Shown: one piece after another, positions 23,918 to 33,921 of the stretch
Layout of the letters: every line of letters starts with the position of its first letter
How positions within the stretch are numbered: the first letter of the stretch is position 1
Assembly (NCBI GenBank): GCA_023412275.1
Contig: JAEYNY010000099.1
Coordinates: 1-64,000 of the forward strand
Direction of reading: 5' to 3'
Origin: Bacillota bacterium
GTDB taxonomy: Bacteria > Bacillota > Clostridia > Acetivibrionales > DSM-1351
Length of the DNA: 64,000 bases
The notes under the pieces: model-generated
Databases searched by the model: none
Told to the model about the DNA's origin: nothing
Seen by the model: only the letters and a program-made list of their open reading frames with translations
Translations under genes and position numbers: made by a program

Positions 23918-24796
23918 CTATGGTTTGCGGTTTTCCAACACATATCTGGAAAAATTAAGCGAGGCCTGTGCTTCTCTGTCCAACATTTCCTCATCTGCGC
24001 CGTTGCTTATATCACGCCAGACCTTAATATTGGACCCGACGGTTCCACCCATTCTAACAAAAGGCTCCATAACAACGCTACCGTTATAACCTATATCAGC
24101 AAGGGCCTCACCAATTTCTATCCATGGAATTCTTCCTTTGCCGGGAACTTTACGATTACATTCCCCGGTGTGTAAATGTCCCAAGTAAGAGCCTGCAGTC
24201 CTGATTGCACCTCCGATACTATCTTCTTCGATATTCATATGGAAGGTATCAAGCATTACCTTTACATTGCCATGACCAACCTGTTTTACAAAATCTACAC
24301 CCTCTTGTGCGGTATTTATTAAATAATTTTCAAATCTATTAAGAACCTCGAGGCAGAAATCCACTCCATATGCCTCAGCTACCTGAGCAACTTCACGGAC
24401 ACTTCCAACGCTGCGTTCCCAATCACCCTTTTTGTCAATTGTCTTTGTGTAATCAACTGGCCAATAAGAATATATAGCGCCACCTATCAAATGTACATCC
24501 AGCTTGTAAAGACGTTTGAGCAAATCTATATAAAAGGATTTAGCATTTTTGCGAATATCAGGGTCAGGAGAAGACAAATTTTGTTTAGCGCTTGGCCCAT
24601 GACCTACTGTAAGGGTAATCCCATTGCCACGGGCACATGCTTTGAGTTCATTAATCTGCTTGTCACTGTAGAAAGGCAGTGGTGAAGCTGCTATCTCTAG
24701 AATATCAAAACCGAGTTTTGCAACCTTTTCAATATAATATTTGTAGTCAGCTTCCCATTCTTGCTCCCAATATGCGTAATATATACCATGTTTCAT
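23918..24796 (-). CDS. D-Psicose (D-allulose) 3-epimerase
   Basis: This 292-residue TIM-barrel enzyme interconverts D-psicose and D-fructose at C3. The metal and catalytic residues Glu150 (CLEVLNRF), Asp183 (MLDTFHMN), His209 (HLHTGE) and Glu244 (MEPFVRMG) fall at the same numbers as in the characterised C. cellulolyticum enzyme, which it nearly matches along its length. It is the third gene of a leftward operon behind two FAD oxidoreductase genes, with a 32-base gap and its own AGGAGG site. The context suggests it feeds a rare ketose into central metabolism. Confidence 0.92.
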   Translation of the reverse strand: MKHGIYYAYWEQEWEADYKYYIEKVAKLGFDILEIAASPLPFYSDKQINELKACARGNGITLTVGHGPSAKQNLSSPDPDIRKNAKSFYIDLLKRLYKLDVHLIGGAIYSYWPVDYTKTIDKKGDWERSVGSVREVAQVAEAYGVDFCLEVLNRFENYLINTAQEGVDFVKQVGHGNVKVMLDTFHMNIEEDSIGGAIRTAGSYLGHLHTGECNRKVPGKGRIPWIEIGEALADIGYNGSVVMEPFVRMGGTVGSNIKVWRDISNGADEEMLDREAQASLNFSRYVLENRKP

Positions 24797-24828
24797 GTTA
24801 GTCCTCCTTAGTGGCAGAAATACTGATT

Positions 24829-26202
24829 TTATTCAGCAGGTTCAAGAATTACGTTGGCATTTCGAAGGATGTTACGAACTTCCTTCACATCCACCTGAGA
24901 GGGAAGAATATTCTGCCTAACTGCCAGTGCTGCACCTACGCCGGCTGCTTCTCCTATAGCCATACAGGTTGGCATAACCCTTGCAGAACTCATAACTACT
25001 GCATCCAGTGAAGCACATCTGCCACTAAACATGAGGTTGTCAATATCCTTACTTACTGTACACCCGTATGGAATACCGTAGGGCTTTATGCGCTTAACAA
25101 TTGTACCTGCACCGTTACCTTCATGTATGTCAATGATGTAGGAACCCAGTGCCACTGTGTCTTCCGGCACGTCACCTACCATGATTTTTTCCTCAGTCAA
25201 TTCACAGAGGCCTGTGAAACGACGTGTTTCACGGATACCCATTGAAGGATAAATCTGAGTTATATAGCAATTTTCAAATCCGGGAACATACTTTTTGAGG
25301 GTTTCCACCAGCTTTGGAATCTGTAAATGCCCCTCAATTTCTGAACGAGTCAAATCCAGTACATCACTGCCGTTAATTCCTAGATGTCGAGTTGAATTAA
25401 TGTGTACCTCCCCGGGAAGAAGACTTTTAATGTAAATAAGAGTATCTCTGTCAACAGGCAATTCGCCTTTTGCTTTAAGTTCCAGAAAGAGTTTACGTAG
25501 ACCAACCATTACATGGTGAGGGTTTGAACGGAAAAATTCAGCGTTGTACTTGTCAAAATCACACTCAATAGTATCGCATAAACGCATCTGTTCAGGGTCG
25601 CTTGCGATGAACTCGATTGTTTTGTCGGTATCAACATTACCTAAAGTAAACATAAGAGTAGGTGGCTGCAATGCACCCGTATCCTTTTGCCCCATGTTGT
25701 AGGTGGCACCGGCCATATAGCCCATGTCACCATCTCCGCTGGCATCAATATAGACAGCAGCCTCAACCTCGATATGATAACCTTTTCCAAATAGAGTAAC
25801 TGTTTTAATTTTACCGTTCTCTACCGTGGTATCAATAATTTCAGTATGCAGGAGTATTTCTACGTCTGCATTGAGACACATTTCAAAAGCAACAACTTTA
25901 AAAATCTCATGGTCGTAAAGAGTTATAGAATTGTGCATAGGACAGGTATAGTGATCTGTACAGGAATTGCGTTTTTTAAGTTCATCAACAAGTTCTTGTG
26001 CAATACCTGCGGTTACAGGTTTACCGTCTTTGTCCAGATACCCTAACAATGGTAAACCTATCGTCAAATTACCGCCAAGATATCCGTTCTTTTCTACCAG
26101 AAGTACTTTTGCACCATTTCTGCTTGCTGCAATTGCAGCAGGGATGCCACCAGGACCACCGCCAATGACTACTACATCATATTTTCTTTGGAGGGTTTTC
26201 AT
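24829..26202 (-). CDS. FAD-dependent oxidoreductase (PF12831 type), copy A
   Basis: This 457-residue cytoplasmic flavoprotein has the FAD-binding VVVIGGGPGGIPAA at residues 9-22, an Asp-rich DASGDGDMGY loop near residue 160, the MGIRETRRF segment near residue 320, and the C-terminal FAD contact ARVMPTCMAIGEAAG. No TAT signal or membrane segment is seen. Members of this family accompany sugar and polysaccharide catabolism, but few have known substrates. It shares an operon with D-psicose 3-epimerase and a second copy. Confidence 0.85.
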   Translation of the reverse strand: MKTLQRKYDVVVIGGGPGGIPAAIAASRNGAKVLLVEKNGYLGGNLTIGLPLLGYLDKDGKPVTAGIAQELVDELKKRNSCTDHYTCPMHNSITLYDHEIFKVVAFEMCLNADVEILLHTEIIDTTVENGKIKTVTLFGKGYHIEVEAAVYIDASGDGDMGYMAGATYNMGQKDTGALQPPTLMFTLGNVDTDKTIEFIASDPEQMRLCDTIECDFDKYNAEFFRSNPHHVMVGLRKLFLELKAKGELPVDRDTLIYIKSLLPGEVHINSTRHLGINGSDVLDLTRSEIEGHLQIPKLVETLKKYVPGFENCYITQIYPSMGIRETRRFTGLCELTEEKIMVGDVPEDTVALGSYIIDIHEGNGAGTIVKRIKPYGIPYGCTVSKDIDNLMFSGRCASLDAVVMSSARVMPTCMAIGEAAGVGAALAVRQNILPSQVDVKEVRNILRNANVILEPAE

Positions 26203-26245
26203 AGTTTTGTCTCCTTTAATTTTTATAGTTTTATTTTATAGAGAA

Positions 26246-27619
26246 TTAATCATTGATAACTGCACCTTGCTCAATCAAAGTATTTCGTAGATTAACAATG
26301 TCCACATTTTCGGGACAAACACCACTTTTTAATGCTATTGCAGCTGCTGTACCTGCTGCCTGACCCATTGCTATACATGCAGGCATTACTCTATAGCTTG
26401 CTGCGGCCTCTGAGGAACCGCATATACTGCGCCCTGCAACAAGCATATTGTCACAGTTCTCAGGAATCAGACATCGGTAAGGTATGGTGTAGTATTTATC
26501 AACACAGGTAAACGTAACACCACCACCTGTTGAATTGTGGACATCAATTGCATATCCGAAGGTACATATTGCATCATCGAAATGTTTACGTGAGAGTATA
26601 TCTTCTGCTGTTAGCTCGTATTTTCCTACAATGTGTCTTGTTTCACGAACTCCTAGTGCAGTAGCTACTTGGATAAGCTGAATATTCTCACAACCCGGAA
26701 GGTATTTTTTCATAAATGCAATAACTTCCTGCACTTGACGTCTGCCTTCAATAAGCGCTTTAGTTATATCTGAAGTCTTGGTAGCATCAATATGTGCAAT
26801 ACGAGTGGTATTTATCTTCCACCTTCCGGGTATATTCTGCTCATAGTTACCTAATTCGTTACGGTCAAGGGTCCAGTCACCGTTGATCTTAGCTTCTTCT
26901 ACATATTTTGCAAAACAATTGGCAATGTGGTTGTCCAAATTAGATTTATTAGCTTCAAGTTCCCCTAAATATTTATTACGGTCAATGTTACCAACTTCAA
27001 AGAAAAGGGAGGTAGGCTGCATAACGCCCGTTTCCTTTTTGCCAAGCCATGTAGGGACTCCGGCGAAATAGGCCACATCAGCATCACCAGTGCAATCTAT
27101 ATATAGTTTTGCACGAATTGCTGCAATACCTTCCTTCATATTGACAATTACATAATCTATTTTTTTATCCTTAGTAATGCAATCAGTGACCTGTACATTG
27201 AATAGTATTTGTGTACCTGATTCTTCAAGCATCTCTTCCATTACAACTGCAAGTATCTCCGATTGATACGGAGTAACATGTCTATGGCTTGCCATATAAT
27301 ATGAAGAATAAGATGTCATACCTTCCACTTTAGAAGGGTGAATAGCACCACCACGGGCCTCAGTCCGAAGACAAAGTTCATCAAAAATACCCTTTACTAA
27401 TTGTTCCTCAGCATCGTTATCATAACAGGTCATAAACGGACCCACCAGACCTGCTGTAGCCATACCACCAAGAATGCTTAAACGCTCAATAAGAAGTGTT
27501 TTTGCTCCGTTACGTGCTGCTGCTAATGCAGCTCCGAAGCCCGCTGTACCACCACCGATTACAAGGACATCTGTTTCTATTACAGTTTTAATGGTTTTTG
27601 TGTATTGAATTTCACTCAT
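26246..27619 (-). CDS. FAD-dependent oxidoreductase (PF12831 type), copy B
   Basis: This 457-residue paralogue of copy A is the first gene of the leftward operon. Its FAD motif is VLVIGGGTAGFGAA, so a Thr-Ala pair replaces the usual Pro-Gly/Ala. The DCTGDADVAYFAG and LGVRETRHI segments and the C-terminal SYRVMPACIAMGQAAG are intact. It aligns closely with the rightward copy C (35585), including a conserved Gly/Thr-Ser-x-Tyr and His-rich region near residues 105-120. AAGGAGG precedes the ATG. Substrate unknown. Confidence 0.85.
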   Translation of the reverse strand: MSEIQYTKTIKTVIETDVLVIGGGTAGFGAALAAARNGAKTLLIERLSILGGMATAGLVGPFMTCYDNDAEEQLVKGIFDELCLRTEARGGAIHPSKVEGMTSYSSYYMASHRHVTPYQSEILAVVMEEMLEESGTQILFNVQVTDCITKDKKIDYVIVNMKEGIAAIRAKLYIDCTGDADVAYFAGVPTWLGKKETGVMQPTSLFFEVGNIDRNKYLGELEANKSNLDNHIANCFAKYVEEAKINGDWTLDRNELGNYEQNIPGRWKINTTRIAHIDATKTSDITKALIEGRRQVQEVIAFMKKYLPGCENIQLIQVATALGVRETRHIVGKYELTAEDILSRKHFDDAICTFGYAIDVHNSTGGGVTFTCVDKYYTIPYRCLIPENCDNMLVAGRSICGSSEAAASYRVMPACIAMGQAAGTAAAIALKSGVCPENVDIVNLRNTLIEQGAVIND

Positions 27620-27835
27620 GGTATCCTCCTTGAAAATCTTATTTTTTATGTTAACAAATTAAATTTCAATATTTACTTTAGCGAAATTATTGTAATCAAA
27701 AACTGCTGTATAAGCATGGAGGATTATCGTTTAAAAGATCATTTTCTTTAAATATAACATTTAATTCTTTCAAGTCAACAGAACAGGAAAATGAGTAAAA
27801 GATAGTGATAGTTTTTAAATAAATAGAACATAACT

Positions 27836-27864
27836 TCTATATTTATCTTTGTATTGATATACAA
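27836..27864 (-). promoter_or_regulatory. Candidate promoter and operator of the leftward FAD/epimerase operon
   Basis: On the minus strand TTGTAT (27864-27859), a 17-base spacer and TATAGA (27841-27836) make a plausible sigma-A promoter. Its -35 lies inside the dyad TTTGTAT-N4-ATACAAA (27848-27865), a likely regulator site. Confidence 0.45.
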
Positions 27865-27911
27865 AATATACCATATTCTGATATAATATTTGTTTATTTT
27901 GCATAAAAATA

Positions 27912-27941
27912 TTGTTGGTTGCTTATTATTTATGGTATACT
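27912..27941 (+). promoter_or_regulatory. Candidate promoter of the two-component genes
   Basis: TTGTTG, an 18-base spacer and TATACT lie about 200 bases before the response regulator start. The 519-base divergent gap from 27620 to 28138 holds this promoter, the leftward promoter and a dyad, and no gene. Confidence 0.45.
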
Positions 27942-28138
27942 ATGAACACATAGGTTACCTTTGTATATTTGTTATATGTTCACAATTATATCCAAGGTAT
28001 CTATACTATTTTTGTAAACAAAATAAGTTTCAAATCATCACATGTTTGTAAGTTAAGCATGGTTTCTATTGTAGATATCCAATTTTAATGCATAGGATTT
28101 ATAATAATTCGGGTATTAGATTCAGATGGGAGAAAATT

Positions 28139-29758
28139 ATGTATAAAGCGATTATTGTTGATGATGAAGATTTGGTACGCCAAGGCTTAAAAAAACACTT
28201 TGATTGGAGCGAACACAATATCGAGATAGTTGCCGATCTTTCTGACGGTGAGAAAGCCTTTCAGTATGTGAAGGACAATCCTGTTGATTTGGTGCTTACT
28301 GATGTCCTCATGCCTTATATGGATGGAATAACATTGGCAAAGAATTTACGAGAGATTTATCCTGAGATAAAGATAATATTTATTAGTGGTCATGATGATG
28401 TAAGCTACCTGAAAAATGCACTTAAAGTCGAGGCTGTGGACTATATTCTTAAGTCTATTGATTTGGACGAGCTTAAAGATACGGTTAGCCGAGTGGTAAA
28501 TACTATGAATACTGAGAATCAAAGTAAAAAAACCATGGCTGATATGGAAAATCTTTTAAATCAGAGTTTTCCACTTTTACAAGAGCGGTTTTTTATAACA
28601 ATGATTCGTGATGATTTCGAAAATCCGGATATAATGAAAGAACGTATAGAATTTTTGAATATTCCACTAAACGATGAAATGTATTATTGCGTACTGGTAG
28701 TGCAGATACAGCGTATTTACAGCAAGTTTCATGTATTATCGGAACGTGAGCGCCAGCTTCTTTCCCTTCAAATACAAAACGAATGTACAGAAGTCGGTAA
28801 ACAATATAGTGATACCATCTGCTTTGAAAATAAGCAAGGTGAGTATGTTCTGATATTGTCCTTATTAGAGGATGAATATGAAGAAACTCTCCTTGAAGTT
28901 TCTGAAAATTTGGACAAGCGTCTCAATGGTTGTATGGATTTGCCGGTATCTATTGGTATAAGTGACAGATTTAAAGGTCTTGAAAATATAAAAACGTCTT
29001 ATGAGAATGCATCTAATGCCATAAGTAAAAGATATTTACTTGATGACGAATTGACTATTTCCGTTGATAAATATGAAATGGACGAAAGTCTCAAAGAATT
29101 TAAAGAAAGAGCTGAAAAAAGTCTCCAGGAATGTTTAAGCAGTGGAAATACCGAGCAGGTATCAGAGGTTCTTAGGGAACTTTTCAATGTTATAAGCGAA
29201 AAATTTCATAATGATGAAGAGCAGAATTTAATGATATTTTTACTGCTGCTCCCGACACGAATAGTAACTGATATAAAAATAAATAAAAAAAGTGATTATT
29301 CCAATCAACGAATGCTTTTAGAGAAATTCCTTTGCTGTGGAGATTTTGAAGAACAATGTCTTCTGATTCAAAAGCTTTATTTTGAGGTTGCAACCCTCAT
29401 GGGCAGTATGAGTAAAACATATTCTCATACAATCATTAATCAGGTAAGAAAGACTATTGAGGAACACTTTAAGGAACAGATATCAATAAGTACATTAGCA
29501 AAGGATGTTTACTTAACACCCACATATTTGTGCGTGTTGTTTAAACAAGTTACCGGGACTACAATAAATGATTATTTAACTCTGACCCGACTTGAGAAAG
29601 CAAAGAAGCTTTTATCAGACCCGTACATTAAACTGTATGATGTATGTTATGAGGTTGGATATTTATCACCAAGTTATTTTTCCCGTTTATTTAAGAAATA
29701 CACAGGAATCTCGCCTAGCGAATATAGGAATGTTGCAATAGCATCTTCTGAGCAATAG
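28139..29758 (+). CDS. YesN-type response regulator with AraC output domain
   Basis: This 539-residue regulator has a receiver domain (1-120) with the acidic pair Asp8/Asp9 and the phosphoacceptor Asp55 in LTDVLMPYMDG, a long middle region, and a C-terminal AraC-type double helix-turn-helix (about 435-535; SISTLAKDVYLTPTYLCVLF, then YLSPSYFSRLFKK). Starting at 28139 removes 17 unlikely residues and uses the GGGAGA site. Paired with the histidine kinase that follows, it probably activates the ABC importer and both flanking catabolic operons in response to an extracellular carbohydrate. Confidence 0.9.
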   Translation: MYKAIIVDDEDLVRQGLKKHFDWSEHNIEIVADLSDGEKAFQYVKDNPVDLVLTDVLMPYMDGITLAKNLREIYPEIKIIFISGHDDVSYLKNALKVEAVDYILKSIDLDELKDTVSRVVNTMNTENQSKKTMADMENLLNQSFPLLQERFFITMIRDDFENPDIMKERIEFLNIPLNDEMYYCVLVVQIQRIYSKFHVLSERERQLLSLQIQNECTEVGKQYSDTICFENKQGEYVLILSLLEDEYEETLLEVSENLDKRLNGCMDLPVSIGISDRFKGLENIKTSYENASNAISKRYLLDDELTISVDKYEMDESLKEFKERAEKSLQECLSSGNTEQVSEVLRELFNVISEKFHNDEEQNLMIFLLLLPTRIVTDIKINKKSDYSNQRMLLEKFLCCGDFEEQCLLIQKLYFEVATLMGSMSKTYSHTIINQVRKTIEEHFKEQISISTLAKDVYLTPTYLCVLFKQVTGTTINDYLTLTRLEKAKKLLSDPYIKLYDVCYEVGYLSPSYFSRLFKKYTGISPSEYRNVAIASSEQ

Positions 29759-29796
29759 AATTTGCAGATGAAATCGGTGTACAGAAAGGAAATATC

Positions 29797-31599
29797 ATGA
29801 ATCGGATTAAGTTACGCGAGAAGATTTCCAAACTAATCATATATAGTGATAATATGCGATTATCAAAAAGAGCAATAGCTCTTTTTGCTTTTAGTGTAGT
29901 TATACCGCTCACAATTATTGTATATTTGTATTCCATTCATTCGGCAAATATCATTGAGAATGAGCTTTCAAACAATATGCAATTGGCGGTGGGTCAAATA
30001 AAAAACAATTTAGATTACCGTTTTGAGCAGATTTCTGAGAGTGCACTTTCAATTCTTAGTACAGCCTATCCTTACGTAAGAAGTGGCAGTACGAGTCTTG
30101 AAACTCAGTTAAAAGAATACGATGAATTAAAATCTCTGGTTTCAGCTTACGAAGGAAAACACATGATAAGTAAAGTACGTTTATATGTGCCCTCCGGTAA
30201 AATTTATGCAAATCAGCAGGAAACATTTTATTCTTTGCCGGAGCTTTCACAGCAATCCAGTGAAACATACCAAAGGGGTGTTGTTTGGCTCAAAACCTAT
30301 GGCTCCCGTATTTATGAGGGAAGAGGGTTAACAAATATTATATCCTGCCGGATGACAATTTCCAGTAAAACAAATTATGATGAAATTGCGAGTATACTAC
30401 AATTAGATATAGAAGAGGTCAAGCTTAGCAGAATATTTTCAGCGGGTATAAGCACTGATGAGGAAATTTACCTGGTAGATTCAGACGGAGTTATAATCTC
30501 CCATCCGGATTCATCCCTGATTGGTAAAAATGGCCTTTCTGCTACTGAGCTTAGCACTGTATTGATGAATAAAACCGGACATTTGAGCGGAAGTATGAGT
30601 CAAAATGCAGATCTTGTGGCATTTTCAAAATTAAGCGCAGCGGACTGGTACCTTGTTATGAGACTGCCCGCATCTGCGGTTTACGGCTCTGATGTTTTTT
30701 CATTTGATGTTATGCGTGCACTGCTGATTATTGCTGTTGTCGTAGTTTTTGTAATCTCGCTGATTTTGATATATTCCAGCATTATTGAAAATACCATAAA
30801 ACGAATAAATAATGCTATCATGGTACTTAACAATGAGGGTATTGATCAAGTCGATAGTACTTTTTCACAGAATAATAATAAATCACTTGCATTACTTGAG
30901 AATAATGCTAACCAATTGGTTGTTACTATCAAAAGGTTAATGGAAGAATCATATGAAGCAAAATTGAAGGCACGTGATTATCAATTAAAGGCTTTACAGG
31001 CACAAATAAATCCCCATTTTCTGTACAATACTTTAGATGCCATCAAGTGGATGATATTGGAGGATCAAAAGAAAGATAGTATATGGATGATTAACGCATT
31101 TTCAAAATATTTCCGCCTAAGCTTGAGCAAAGGAAGAGATGTTGTTACTCTACACGATGAATTGGAGTTGATTCAGGCTTATATAGGCATTATGCAAAAA
31201 AGGTTTAGTAATATTTCCGCCATAGATATTAATATAGAAGATAATCTCAAGGAGTGTCTTATTCCTAAATTATCTCTGCAGCCATTAGTTGAAAATGCCC
31301 TCAACCATGGGATTATGCACAAACAAGCCGGCGATGGTCGCCTTGTTATTACCGCAAAAGAAGAAAAGGGTAAATTAGTAATCATTATTAATGATAATGG
31401 TCATGGAATGAGCCTGGAACAGTTGGAAAGGCTCTTGCACTTAGAAAATAGCAGTACAAAGGGATATGGTCTTGGGAATGTAGATGAAAGAATTAAGCTA
31501 TTCGGTGGAGAAGATTGTGGGCTCACGGTAAGCTCAGAGTTGAATATAGGTACAACTGTTACCCTGTATTTACCATTGAGATACATGGAGCAGGAGTGA
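29797..31599 (+). CDS. YesM-type sensor histidine kinase
   Basis: This 600-residue membrane kinase has transmembrane segments at about 26-48 and 305-328 around an extracellular sensing domain, probably of the Cache type. The cytoplasmic part has the His_kinase motif QINPHFLYNTLDAIKWM, with the phosphorylated His near residue 407, and an ATPase domain (PLVENALNHGI, DNGHGM, GYGLGNVDERI). This layout is that of LytS/YesM kinases paired with YesN regulators and LplABC-type importers in Firmicutes. GAAAGG precedes the ATG. Confidence 0.92.
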   Translation: MNRIKLREKISKLIIYSDNMRLSKRAIALFAFSVVIPLTIIVYLYSIHSANIIENELSNNMQLAVGQIKNNLDYRFEQISESALSILSTAYPYVRSGSTSLETQLKEYDELKSLVSAYEGKHMISKVRLYVPSGKIYANQQETFYSLPELSQQSSETYQRGVVWLKTYGSRIYEGRGLTNIISCRMTISSKTNYDEIASILQLDIEEVKLSRIFSAGISTDEEIYLVDSDGVIISHPDSSLIGKNGLSATELSTVLMNKTGHLSGSMSQNADLVAFSKLSAADWYLVMRLPASAVYGSDVFSFDVMRALLIIAVVVVFVISLILIYSSIIENTIKRINNAIMVLNNEGIDQVDSTFSQNNNKSLALLENNANQLVVTIKRLMEESYEAKLKARDYQLKALQAQINPHFLYNTLDAIKWMILEDQKKDSIWMINAFSKYFRLSLSKGRDVVTLHDELELIQAYIGIMQKRFSNISAIDINIEDNLKECLIPKLSLQPLVENALNHGIMHKQAGDGRLVITAKEEKGKLVIIINDNGHGMSLEQLERLLHLENSSTKGYGLGNVDERIKLFGGEDCGLTVSSELNIGTTVTLYLPLRYMEQE

Positions 31600-31642
31600 A
31601 TAGAGAGTAAATAACTCTAGGATGTTAGTAAAAAAAGAGTAT

Positions 31643-31687
31643 AGGGACTGTAGAATGCTATATCTATAGTATATTCTATCAGTCTCT
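31643..31687 (+). terminator. Hairpin after the sensor kinase gene
   Basis: A long imperfect inverted repeat (AGGGACTGTAGAAT / ATTCTATCAGTCTCT) follows the kinase gene without a strong T run. It may attenuate read-through into the importer operon. Confidence 0.5.
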
Positions 31688-31810
31688 AATTCTATGTATC
31701 GACTTTTTTAGTGCTATTTCAATAAATTCCATTACAAAATGAACATATTTTTATGCAAATATAACAGTTTTGGATAAGAAATCAGAAGATTGAGTCATTC
31801 AACTTAGAAT

Positions 31811-31867
31811 GTTTGTATGCTAATATAATAGCATAGATTGAATACAAACTTGAACTGAAAGCTTTCA
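31811..31867 (+). promoter_or_regulatory. Dyads before the importer operon
   Basis: GTTTGTAT (31811-31818) and ATACAAAC (31842-31849) form an inverted repeat. The shorter dyad ATGCTA-N6-TAGCAT lies inside it. The perfect palindrome TGAAAGCTTTCA (31856-31867) follows; it resembles a catabolite-repression (cre) site lacking the central CG. These lie 80-135 bases before the first permease gene and are likely control sites of the importer operon. Confidence 0.45.
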
Positions 31868-31946
31868 AAGTCTATATTCTACACATTTTAAAATGTTCTA
31901 TTATGTAAAGTTTCTACTGACTGGCAATTTTCGGAGGAATAATACT

Positions 31947-32915
31947 ATGAAAATGATTGCTTCAAAATCAAAAGCAAAAAACGAAATACAAAAGCATTCT
32001 AAATTCGGAGCATATTTAAGAGAGCATTATCTCATGTATATAATGTTGCTCCCCGGACTATTCTTTTTGATAGTCTATAAGTTCTTGCCACTGTATGGTA
32101 TTACAATTGCATTTAAAGACTATAGTATTTTTGCAGGTAATAATCCGTTGGATGCAATTGCAAAAAGCGAATGGGTAGGATTGCAGCATTTTGAGCGATT
32201 GTTCGCAAGTTCAGCCTTTATCAAAGTTCTTTTAAATACTTTGATTATTAACCTTTATAAGATTGTGTTCTTATTCCCAATTCCTATAATATGCGCGATT
32301 TTACTAAACGAGATTCGTAATAAAGTTTACCGTAAGCTGGCACAAACCGCAATATATGTTCCATATTTCTTTTCATGGGTTGTTACGTTTGGTATTTTCT
32401 ATTCCTTACTGGGAACTTATGGAATTGTAAACACCGGGTTAGCTGCGTTCGGGTTTGAAAGGATTAGTTTCTTCTCGGATACAAACGTATTCCGTGGACT
32501 GTTAGTCTTTACTGAGGGCTGGAAAGAAGTCGGCTGGAATACAGTCATTTATTTGGCGGCTATTACTGGTATTGACATTTCACTCTATGAGGCAGCTCGA
32601 GTGGATGGTGCTTCCAAGCTACGTCAAATCTGGCATATAACATTGCCGGGAATGGCATCTACCATAGTATTGATGTTAATTCTTAAGGTAGGGTATATTC
32701 TGGATACAGGCTTTGAACAGATTCTCGTATTCTACAATGCAACAGTATACGATGTGGCGGATGTAATCCAAACTTATGTTTACCGTATGGGTTTGGGTCA
32801 ATCAGATTTTGCCTTAGGAACTGCACTTGGTTTATTTAATTCGGTTGTAGCATTTATCTTAATTGTTGGTGCAAATTCTATTTGCAAGAGGTTACTTCAT
32901 AGGAGCATTTGGTAA
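31947..32915 (+). CDS. ABC sugar importer permease, LplB/YteP type
   Basis: This 322-residue inner-membrane permease has about six transmembrane helices and the cytoplasmic EAA loop (YEAARVDGASKLRQIWHITLP) that contacts the ATPase. Its N-terminal part (MLLPGLFFLIVYKFLPLYG) is typical of LplB/YteP subunits that import complex or oligomeric sugars. The upstream ATG at 31893 lacks a ribosome binding site; CGGAGG precedes 31947. No ATPase gene lies in the operon, so a shared MsmX-like ATPase is probably used, as for similar Bacillus importers. Confidence 0.9.
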   Translation: MKMIASKSKAKNEIQKHSKFGAYLREHYLMYIMLLPGLFFLIVYKFLPLYGITIAFKDYSIFAGNNPLDAIAKSEWVGLQHFERLFASSAFIKVLLNTLIINLYKIVFLFPIPIICAILLNEIRNKVYRKLAQTAIYVPYFFSWVVTFGIFYSLLGTYGIVNTGLAAFGFERISFFSDTNVFRGLLVFTEGWKEVGWNTVIYLAAITGIDISLYEAARVDGASKLRQIWHITLPGMASTIVLMLILKVGYILDTGFEQILVFYNATVYDVADVIQTYVYRMGLGQSDFALGTALGLFNSVVAFILIVGANSICKRLLHRSIW

Positions 32916-32952
32916 TTAACTTAAAAGTATATTCTTGTTAGAGGTGAAAACT

Positions 32953-33849
32953 ATGTTTAAAAAGAAAAAGAAAACGGGCACTCCGCTGGAAGCAAGTGAG
33001 AAAGTTATGATAGTGATTTCCTACATCATCATGAGTATACTTGCATTGTGTGCGATACTTCCTATTTTGCATGTACTATCGAAATCATTTAGTAGTGCCT
33101 CTGCTGTTACATCGGGTTCTGTATTATTTTGGCCGGTTGATATACAGTTTGAAACAATGAAATATGTTCTGAAAGAGACTACATTTTTACATTCCCTTAA
33201 AAATACTATTATTGTTACGGTTGTGGGTACAATCATCAGTATGGTAGTAACAATTACAACTGCGTATCCGCTATCTAAGCCCTCATTCAAAGGTCGTAAA
33301 GTATTTATTATGTTATACATTATCAGCATGGTGTTCTTCGGTGGAATAATTCCGGCATATATGGTAGTTCGTACCCTAGGCATTATTGATACATTTGCTG
33401 CGCTGATACTCCCGTTTTTTATAGTCCATTTCAATATGTTCATTGTTAAAAATTATTTTGAAGGCTTGCCTGAAAGTATTGAGGAATCAGCAAAAATTGA
33501 CGGTACCAGTGATATAAGAATATTGATATCAATTGTATGTCCAATGTCTACACCTGTATTGGCGACAGTAGCTATGTTATATGCCGTTAATTATTGGAAC
33601 AACTATTTCCACGCTGTTATGTATACAAATAGTACCGAAATGCAAACCTTGCAGCTATTTACCTTTAATACTATAAGTAATACACAGACAATTGTTGAAC
33701 GTCTTGTAGCAGGTAATTACTCTAATGTTTCAATCGATGGAATTGTTTCAGCAGTAGTTGTTCTTTCACTAATACCTATTGTTGCATTATACCCATTGGT
33801 TCAGAGATATATGGTTCAAGGTATTACCATTGGCTCAGTCAAAGGTTAA
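32953..33849 (+). CDS. ABC sugar importer permease, LplC/YtcP type
   Basis: This 298-residue partner permease has six predicted helices and the EAA-type loop IEESAKIDGTSDIRILISIV. The C-terminal MVQGITIGSVKG is characteristic of LplC/YtcP proteins. AGAGGTG precedes the ATG used here; an in-frame TTG upstream is ignored. It forms the translocation channel with the preceding permease. Confidence 0.9.
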   Translation: MFKKKKKTGTPLEASEKVMIVISYIIMSILALCAILPILHVLSKSFSSASAVTSGSVLFWPVDIQFETMKYVLKETTFLHSLKNTIIVTVVGTIISMVVTITTAYPLSKPSFKGRKVFIMLYIISMVFFGGIIPAYMVVRTLGIIDTFAALILPFFIVHFNMFIVKNYFEGLPESIEESAKIDGTSDIRILISIVCPMSTPVLATVAMLYAVNYWNNYFHAVMYTNSTEMQTLQLFTFNTISNTQTIVERLVAGNYSNVSIDGIVSAVVVLSLIPIVALYPLVQRYMVQGITIGSVKG

Positions 33850-33878
33850 CCAGATTTAATTTTATTTCACATTGTAGT

Positions 33879-33897
33879 TTATCGGGGAAACCGATAA
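33879..33897 (+). promoter_or_regulatory. Intergenic hairpin before the binding-protein gene
   Basis: TTATCGG and CCGATAA form a perfect 7-bp stem with a five-base loop between the permease and lipoprotein genes. It may stabilise a processed transcript and raise binding-protein output. Confidence 0.5.
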
Positions 33898-33921
33898 AAA
33901 TAAAAAGGAGGAAGGGAATTT

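Noticed and set aside
24491..27071. Plus-strand frames under the leftward FAD/epimerase genes
   Set aside because: They are shadows of well-supported minus-strand genes.
31856..31867. TGAAAGCTTTCA as a catabolite-repression (cre) site
   Set aside because: A cre site is 14 bases with a central CG. This 12-base palindrome lacks it, so I list it only as a cre-like dyad.
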